Assembly (NCBI RefSeq): GCF_003574215.1
Contig: NZ_AP018558.1
Coordinates: forward strand, 2,131,501-2,195,500
DNA length: 64,000 bases
Direction: 5' to 3'
Source: Hydrogenophilus thermoluteolus
GTDB taxonomy: Bacteria > Pseudomonadota > Gammaproteobacteria > Burkholderiales > Rhodocyclaceae
Shown in pieces: positions 58,719 through 64,000 of this stretch. Under the pieces are notes generated by a model. It was not told the origin of the DNA and made no database searches. It saw nothing but the letters and a program-made list of their open reading frames with translations. Positions within the stretch are counted from its first letter, which is position 1. Every line of letters starts with the position of its first letter. The position numbers and the translations under genes are program-made.

Positions 58719-60032
58719 ATGATCCCCCACCTCACCACTGCCCTTTCCGGTCCGTTGCTCGAAATCGAACACCAGTTCCTCGCGCACCAACCGGCGATCG
58801 AACGCTGGTTTCGCCACTGGTTCACCGAGCACATGCCACCCTTTTACGCCTCCACCGACCTCAGAAACGCCGGGTTCAAACTCGCGCCGGTGGACTTGAA
58901 CCTCTTCCCGGGCGGATTCAACAACCTGGCAGAGCCCTTTACGCCGCTTGCCGTGCAAGCGCTGCAGGTCGCGATCGAACGGGTCTGTCCCGAAGCGCGG
59001 CAATTCTTGCTCATCCCTGAAAACCACACCCGGAACCGCTTCTACCTCAGCAACGTCTTCCACTTGCAACGGCTTTTGCGCCTGGCGGGGGTCGAGGTGC
59101 GCGTCGGCTCGCTCCTTCCTGAGATCACGGAACCGACGCCGTTCGAAACACCAGCGGGCACACTCGTCCTCGAACCGATCGTCCGGCGTGGCAACCGCGT
59201 CGGACTTGCAGATTTCGACCCGTGCGCGATCCTCCTCAACAACGACCTCTCCGCAGGGATTCCGGCGATCCTCGCCGAACCGCTCGAGCAGATCGTGATC
59301 CCGCCGCCGCAAGCGGGCTGGCATCGTCGCCGCAAATCGCACCACGCGGCGTGTTACGCGCAGGTTGCGAACGAATTCGCCGAAGCCTTCGCGCTCGACC
59401 CCTGGTATTTCACCCCCGCGTACCGCACCGTGGGGGGCGTCGACTTCCGCCACAAACAGGGGGTGGAGGCGCTTGCCGATGCCGCAAGCGACCTTTTTGC
59501 CGAAATCCGACGGGAATACGCCGCGCGCGGCATCACCGAAACGCCGTTTTTGGTGATGAAAGCGGATGCGGGCACCTACGGCATGGGGGTGATGGTCGTC
59601 AAAGACCCCGTGGAACTTCGGGAACTCTCGCGCCGCGACCGCAACAAAATGGCACGGGTCAAAGAGGGGCTCGAGGTAACCCAAGTGATCGTGCAAGAGG
59701 GGGTCCCCACCTTCGAACGGGTCGACGGCGCTGCCGCCGAACCGGTCGTCTATTTCATCGATCACTACGTTGTGGGCGGGTTTTACCGCGTCCATACAGA
59801 ACGCGGCCCAGACGACAACCTCAACGCCCCTGGGATGCACTTCACACCGCTCACCTTCGCTCGCCCCTGCTCGGTGCCCGACTTCACCGCCGCACCCGAC
59901 GCCGAACCCAACCGCTTCTACGCGTACGGCGTCGTTGCGCGTCTGGCGCTTGCGGCAGCCACCCGCGAGATCGAATCGTTGAACGAATCGCACAGCGATG
60001 TAGCGGCAACCCCACTTGCGACCGCCCGATGA
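58719..60032 (+). CDS. gshA: Glutamate-cysteine ligase (proteobacterial GshA family)
   Basis: First enzyme of glutathione synthesis, 437 residues, of the GshA family distinct from the E. coli enzyme (typified by betaproteobacteria). Segments: DLRNAGFKLAPVDLNLFPGGFNNL, LLIPENHTRNRFYLSNV, ILLNNDLSAGIPAIL, FLVMKADAGTYGMGVMVV and FIDHYVVGGFYRVHTERG. Start at ATG 58719; the TTG at 58713 is possible and no strong ribosome site is visible. It is 13 bases from gshB, and the pair provides the cell's main thiol, relevant to the sulfur and persulfide genes elsewhere in the window. Confidence 0.93.
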   Translation: MIPHLTTALSGPLLEIEHQFLAHQPAIERWFRHWFTEHMPPFYASTDLRNAGFKLAPVDLNLFPGGFNNLAEPFTPLAVQALQVAIERVCPEARQFLLIPENHTRNRFYLSNVFHLQRLLRLAGVEVRVGSLLPEITEPTPFETPAGTLVLEPIVRRGNRVGLADFDPCAILLNNDLSAGIPAILAEPLEQIVIPPPQAGWHRRRKSHHAACYAQVANEFAEAFALDPWYFTPAYRTVGGVDFRHKQGVEALADAASDLFAEIRREYAARGITETPFLVMKADAGTYGMGVMVVKDPVELRELSRRDRNKMARVKEGLEVTQVIVQEGVPTFERVDGAAAEPVVYFIDHYVVGGFYRVHTERGPDDNLNAPGMHFTPLTFARPCSVPDFTAAPDAEPNRFYAYGVVARLALAAATREIESLNESHSDVAATPLATAR

Positions 60033-60045
60033 CGGAAAGCCAACG

Positions 60046-61002
60046 ATGGAACTCCTCTTTCTGATCGATCCGCTCGCTGCGCTCAACCCGAAGAAAGACT
60101 CCTCGCTCTTTCTGATGCGGGAAGCGGCCGCGCGTGGCCACACCATCTGGGTCGCTTATCCCGGCGCGATTGCCTGGCGACACGACCGCGTCTGTGCCGA
60201 AGCGCTGCCGCTTGCCGTCGACCCCAACGCCCCGCATACCGCGTGGGCAGAAGGTGTGACCCCACGCTGGCGGGCGCTCCGTGAATTTTCCGCGGTGCTG
60301 CTGCGCTTCGACCCGCCGTTCGATTTCGAATACCTTACGCTCACCTGGCTCCTTGAGCGGGCGGAGCAGGAAGGCGCGCGCATCTTCAACGCCCCGCGCG
60401 CGGTGCGTGACCACTCCGAAAAATTGAGCATCCTCGAATTCGCCGAATTCATCCCGCCAACCCGAGTGGTGCGTCGCGTTCCCGACGTCCAGGAAGCGAT
60501 CGACGCACTCGGCGGCGACGTCATCGTGAAGCCGCTCGACGCGATGGGGGGCGCGGGCATTTTTCGCATCCGCCACAACGACCCCAACCGCAACGCGATC
60601 GTCGAGACCCTCACCGCACAGGGCCAGCGCACGATCATGGTCCAGCAGTACCTTCCCGCGATCGCCGACGGCGACAAACGGGTCTTATTGATCGCCGGTT
60701 CGGTAGTGCCGTGGGCGCTGGCGCGGATCCCGAAAGCGGGCGAAACGCGCGGCAACCTCGCCGCCGGGGGTACCGGCGTGGCGATGCCGCTCACCCCGGA
60801 AGAGCGGCGGGTCGCCGAAACGCTGGCACCGATCCTGTGGCGACGCGGCCTCTTTTTCGTCGGGCTCGACCTGATCGGCGGCCGACTCACCGAGATCAAC
60901 GTCACGAGCCCCACCTGCTTCGTCGAGATCGCCGCGCAAAGTGGCGAGAACCCTGCGGCGTGTGCGATCGAACGGCTCGAAGCGGTGATCGCGAACCACT
61001 GA
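60046..61002 (+). CDS. gshB: Glutathione synthetase
   Basis: ATP-grasp ligase of 318 residues adding glycine to gamma-glutamylcysteine. The start is MELLFLIDPLAALNPKKDSS, and IVKPLDAMGGAGIF, VQQYLPAIADGDKRVLLI, NLAAGGTGVA and GLDLIGGRLTEINVTSPT are the conserved ATP- and metal-binding parts. ATG 60046 is after CGGAAAG. It is followed by apbE after 3 bases, a probable operon with gshA. Confidence 0.96.
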   Translation: MELLFLIDPLAALNPKKDSSLFLMREAAARGHTIWVAYPGAIAWRHDRVCAEALPLAVDPNAPHTAWAEGVTPRWRALREFSAVLLRFDPPFDFEYLTLTWLLERAEQEGARIFNAPRAVRDHSEKLSILEFAEFIPPTRVVRRVPDVQEAIDALGGDVIVKPLDAMGGAGIFRIRHNDPNRNAIVETLTAQGQRTIMVQQYLPAIADGDKRVLLIAGSVVPWALARIPKAGETRGNLAAGGTGVAMPLTPEERRVAETLAPILWRRGLFFVGLDLIGGRLTEINVTSPTCFVEIAAQSGENPAACAIERLEAVIANH

Positions 61003-61005
61003 ACC

Positions 61006-62190
61006 ATGTCCGTGTCTGCACGCCGTACCGCCTTCCGCCGTATCGTCACGCCACTTGTCTGGCTGTCGCTGCTTTTTGCGCTTGCCGCGTGCTCGCGCGA
61101 ACCCACGTTGGTTCGCGAAGAGCAGTTCGTCTTCGGCACCCGCGTCGAACTCACCGTGGTCGACGCCGACGCGGAACACGCCCACAGCGTCTTGGCGGAA
61201 ATCAGCCGCGAACTCGCGCGCCTGCATCGCACCTACCACGCCTGGGAGCCGTCGGCACTCACCCGCTTGAACGCCGCGATCGCTGCCGGACACCCCGCTC
61301 GCGTGAGCGCCGAGCTTGCCGCAATCCTCAGGGACGCCCAACAGTTCGTCCGCGCCAGCGACGGACTTTTCGACCCGGGCATTGGCGCACTCGTTGCGCT
61401 GTGGGGCTTTCACCGCAGCGACTTCAGCGCCAACCAACCGCCCGACCCCGCGGCGGTTGCCGCGTTGCGCGACCGCCATCCATCGCTTGCAGCGCTCACC
61501 ATCACGCCGCTTACCCCCGATCCCGCGTCTCCATGCGCGCAGCCGGACGCGGTCGACGCGATCGCCACGAACGAAACCCCTGCGGCGTGCGTCACCAGCT
61601 CCAACCCCGCGGTCGCCATCGACCTCGGTGGCTACCTCAAAGGCTACGCGCTCGACCGTGCCGCCGAGATCGTCCGCCGCCACGCGATTGCGGCCGCGCT
61701 CATCAACATCGGCGGCAACATCCTCGCGCTGGGGCAGCCCAACGCCACGCGGCCCTGGCGCATCGCGCTGCAACACCCGCGCCGCGCCGAACCGCTCGCG
61801 GTGCTACCGCTCTACGATGGGGAAGCGATCGGCACCTCGGGGGACTACCAGCGCTATTTCCTCGCGGACGGACACCGCTACCACCACCTGATCGACCCGC
61901 GCACCGGGTGGCCCGCCACGGAGAATCAGGCGTTTACCGTCGTGATCCTGCCGCAACCCGATCACCGAACGGGGCTTCGCTCCGACGTCGTCAGCAAACC
62001 CCTTTTTCTTGCCGGTGCCGATTGGCCGCGCTACGCCGCGCGTTTCGGGGTGACGCGCGCGCTTCGCGTCGCCGCGGACGGCACCATCACCGTGACCGCG
62101 CCGCTCCAGCAACGCCTCCGTTGGATCGACCCACCCGATGCGATCACCGTGGTCGATCCGCCAGAACCGCAAAAGGGACTTAGCGATTGA
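61006..62190 (+). CDS. apbE: FAD:protein FMN transferase ApbE (lipoprotein)
   Basis: A 394-residue lipoprotein with lipobox LFALAAC, so membrane-anchored in the periplasm. It transfers FMN to threonine in target proteins such as NqrB/NqrC or RnfG/D. Family blocks: FVFGTRVELTVV, FDPGIGALVALWGFH, VAIDLGGYLKGYALDRA, INIGGNILALG, IGTSGDYQRYF, HLIDPRTGWPA. An insertion around residues 165-200 with a Cys pair (ASPCAQPD, ACVTSS) is longer than usual. No Nqr or Rnf genes are near. The 3' end overlaps the thioredoxin-TPR gene by 11 bases on the opposite strand. Confidence 0.94.
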   Translation: MSVSARRTAFRRIVTPLVWLSLLFALAACSREPTLVREEQFVFGTRVELTVVDADAEHAHSVLAEISRELARLHRTYHAWEPSALTRLNAAIAAGHPARVSAELAAILRDAQQFVRASDGLFDPGIGALVALWGFHRSDFSANQPPDPAAVAALRDRHPSLAALTITPLTPDPASPCAQPDAVDAIATNETPAACVTSSNPAVAIDLGGYLKGYALDRAAEIVRRHAIAAALINIGGNILALGQPNATRPWRIALQHPRRAEPLAVLPLYDGEAIGTSGDYQRYFLADGHRYHHLIDPRTGWPATENQAFTVVILPQPDHRTGLRSDVVSKPLFLAGADWPRYAARFGVTRALRVAADGTITVTAPLQQRLRWIDPPDAITVVDPPEPQKGLSD

Positions 62191-63034
62191 GGAGATTGGC
62201 CAGACGCATCCGGTACTCGCGCAGCAACGGATCCCCGGGCCGCATCAAATCGAAGATTTGCAGGATCAATTTGCGCGCCGCGCCATCGTTCCAGTCACGT
62301 GCGCGCGCGACGATCGCCAGCAGCGCTTCCAGCGCCGGTTGCCATTGCCCTTCAGCGGCGTACCGCTTCGCCAACCGGTAGCGGCTGTCCCAATCCTCAG
62401 GAAACGCCGCGACCCGCGCTGCGAGTGCTTCCAGAGATTCGGCGGTACCGTCGGCAAGTAACGCCAACCGCGCCTCGAGCCGTTTCGCGTCGTCGCTGTC
62501 CGGCTCACGGAGCGCACGAAAGTGTTCGCTTGCTTCCGCTACGCGCTTCTGATCCAGGAGTAGCGCAATAAGATCGAGCCGCGCCCGGTCGAACGCGGGG
62601 TCTTCGGCAAGCCCCTCGAGTAGGAGCCGCTCGGCGGTTGCGGCGTCGCCCGCCTCGCGCGCGGCAACCGCTTGCCGCCAGTTCGGTTCAGCAGGCGAGG
62701 GCAGCAACCGTTCGAGCCAACGGCGCACCTCCCGCTCGGGAAGTGCGCCAGTGAATTCATCGACCACCTGGCCGTCACGCAGCGCCTTGACATTGGGAAT
62801 GCCGCGGACCCCATAGCGCGCGGCCAACGTCGGGTTCTCATCGGAATTGACCTTCGCCAGCAGGAAACGGCCCCCATATTCGGCGGCGAGCCGCTCCAAC
62901 ACCGGCTTCAGCACCCGGCACGGACCGCACCAAGGTGCCCAAAAATCGACGACCACCAACCGACGGTGGGATTCGGCAAGGACCGTCGGTTCGAAATTCG
63001 CTTCATTGGCGTCGATCGTCACGGATTGCGTCAT
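62180..63034 (-). CDS. Thioredoxin-TPR protein (YbbN/CnoX-like)
   Basis: A 284-residue cytoplasmic protein: an N-terminal thioredoxin domain with active site C36-G-P-C39 (FWAPWCGPC) and cis-Pro GIPNVKAL, followed by four or so TPR-like helical repeats (about 115-284). This is the layout of CnoX/YbbN, a holdase that protects cysteines and hands clients to chaperones; unlike E. coli YbbN it retains both active-site cysteines and may be redox active. GGAGG lies before ATG 63034. Convergent overlap with apbE; the upstream membrane-protein gene overlaps its start by 32 bases. Confidence 0.93.
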   Translation of the reverse strand: MTQSVTIDANEANFEPTVLAESHRRLVVVDFWAPWCGPCRVLKPVLERLAAEYGGRFLLAKVNSDENPTLAARYGVRGIPNVKALRDGQVVDEFTGALPEREVRRWLERLLPSPAEPNWRQAVAAREAGDAATAERLLLEGLAEDPAFDRARLDLIALLLDQKRVAEASEHFRALREPDSDDAKRLEARLALLADGTAESLEALAARVAAFPEDWDSRYRLAKRYAAEGQWQPALEALLAIVARARDWNDGAARKLILQIFDLMRPGDPLLREYRMRLANLLNR

Positions 63035-64000
63035 CGTCGCCTCCTGCAACAGCATTTTCTGATATTTTTATCTTATCACGGGTGCGCATGTGCAGGAACG
63101 GTTGAATCTGCAGCCAAACGAGCCCCAACGCCGGGAGCGCCGCAACCGGTGCCGTGGGGCCAACGGTCAACCACAGCGCGAGCGTCGCTCCGACGACCCC
63201 CCAACGCCATTGCAGTCGCCGTTGCCATTGCGCCATGCGCTGCGTCTGGGCGCGCACTTCCGCGCGCAATGCGGCAAATTGCGTCAACCCCCTCGCTACC
63301 CGCACATCCGGCAGCGGACCCTGGTCGAAGCGATCGGCGTCGAGCAGCACCAAAACGCGATGAGCGGTATCGTTCTGGTCCGCGTTCGGGGAGACACGCG
63401 GTGCTGTTGTCTGGCACAAGACCCACGGTGCCCCCGGCGGTAATTGCTGCACGCGCGGATCACAGACCTCGGACTCGGCCGCCCCAGGCCACCAACCCAG
63501 CGCCGACCACGCCGCGCGGGTGGTCGCCGGTACGTCGTCGGCAAGCACCCGCCACACCCCCTCGGGTTCACTGGGTACCGCCGACGTCACCGCAGCGAAC
63601 GAACCGGCAGGGACGGGCACCACCGCACACGCACCCAGCCATGCCAGCATCTCCGCGTTGGCATCCACGCGCTCGGGTGCGCTGACTCCGTGCGCAACGC
63701 CGATCACCCACGCGCCGTTGTGCCGCGCCGCTTCGATGCGCGCGAACCATTGGTCGGAATCGAACGCTCCGCGCCACGCCGCACGCGTCACCCCGGCTGC
63801 CCGCAGCGCTTCCGGTTCGCCGGTCGCCACGACCCAAACCCGCCCCCGCCGGTCCGCGCAGCGTGTCAGCCACCCGAATGGCCCCCATTCCGGTTTGCGT
63901 TCCCGCGCCACCACGCGCCACTGCGTCAAGGGATCTCGCGCAGAGTCGCCGACCAAAGCACACGTGCTCTGCCACAGGCTAGCGGCAACCGCATCGTTCC
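63003..64000 (-). CDS. Unknown protein with a C-terminal membrane hairpin, 5' truncated by the window
   Basis: The frame is open to the right edge without a stop, so the start is outside; about 332 residues are visible. The bulk is a soluble Ala/Trp/Pro-rich domain with no recognised motif (segments such as WVVATGEPEALRAAGVTRAAWRGAF). A C-terminal pair of hydrophobic stretches (about WGVVGATLALWLTVGP and VAALPALGLVWLQI) forms a probable membrane hairpin, followed by a basic/charged tail that overlaps the thioredoxin gene start by 32 bases. I do not recognise the family; it may be translationally coupled with the thioredoxin-TPR gene. Confidence 0.65.
   Translation of the reverse strand, partial: NDAVAASLWQSTCALVGDSARDPLTQWRVVARERKPEWGPFGWLTRCADRRGRVWVVATGEPEALRAAGVTRAAWRGAFDSDQWFARIEAARHNGAWVIGVAHGVSAPERVDANAEMLAWLGACAVVPVPAGSFAAVTSAVPSEPEGVWRVLADDVPATTRAAWSALGWWPGAAESEVCDPRVQQLPPGAPWVLCQTTAPRVSPNADQNDTAHRVLVLLDADRFDQGPLPDVRVARGLTQFAALRAEVRAQTQRMAQWQRRLQWRWGVVGATLALWLTVGPTAPVAALPALGLVWLQIQPFLHMRTRDKIKISENAVAGGDDDAIRDDRRQ

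Overview
The window is about 65% GC, densely packed and free of insertion sequences, CRISPR arrays and phage genes. It looks like an ordinary chromosomal stretch of a betaproteobacterium. Supporting points are the argS-SPOR-dsbA gene order, a RibBA whose GTP cyclohydrolase II half has lost its zinc cysteines, the proteobacterial-type glutamate-cysteine ligase (GshA) next to gshB, a TamA/TamB pair, UbiB and a PrtDE-like type I exporter. The recurring sulfur theme makes a sulfur-oxidising or hydrogen/sulfur-metabolising lineage such as the Hydrogenophilales plausible, but this is inference from gene content, not a database match.

Layout. 1-6 kb: the 3' end of ptsI, then a convergent type I secretion operon (ABC exporter, HlyD adaptor, TolC) with no substrate gene beside it. 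6.2-9.9 kb: tRNA-Asn, ttcA, a LytS/LytTR two-component pair, tRNA-Gly(CCC) and a flavin reductase. 9.9-14 kb: mutY, a thiopurine-type methyltransferase, an MsrA-MsrB fusion and a Bcr/CflA exporter. 14-17.3 kb: a sulfur-envelope cluster with its own promoter and palindrome: two YeeE/YedE half-transporters, a secreted cysteine/arginine repeat protein and an exported rhodanese, followed by an uncharacterised gene. 17.3-22.4 kb: cutA-dsbD and modABC. 22.5-24.8 kb: a second exported rhodanese, a DUF2061 membrane protein and an AEC permease around an AT-rich divergent control region. 25-30 kb: an RNA helicase, then the riboflavin operon ribE-ribBA-(DUF4258-DUF2283)-ribH-nusB. 30-40 kb: tamAB, an ATP-grasp-like protein, ubiB, thiI and an AI-2E family permease. 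40-44 kb: argS, SPOR protein, dsbA and a PilZ protein. 44-49 kb: a MacAB-type tripartite efflux operon and mobA. 49-56 kb: a fused indolepyruvate oxidoreductase, an exported DsrE-like protein and a double AAA+ ATPase. 56-64 kb: hslR, thrH, purU, an HU gene, gshA-gshB-apbE, a thioredoxin-TPR protein and the 3' part of an unknown membrane protein.

How they fit together. Many genes deal with sulfur, thiol or persulfide chemistry: YeeE/YedE, two exported rhodaneses, an exported DsrE-like protein, DsbD, DsbA, thioredoxin, ThiI, TtcA, glutathione synthesis and MsrAB. The most interesting candidate for an undescribed system is the 14.0-16.6 kb cluster. There a secreted protein made of six exact 16-residue NPC repeats (12 cysteines, 14 basic residues, no acidic residue) lies between a split sulfur transporter and a periplasmic rhodanese. 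It is controlled by an AT-rich promoter whose palindrome resembles one in front of the second exported rhodanese 9.5 kb away.
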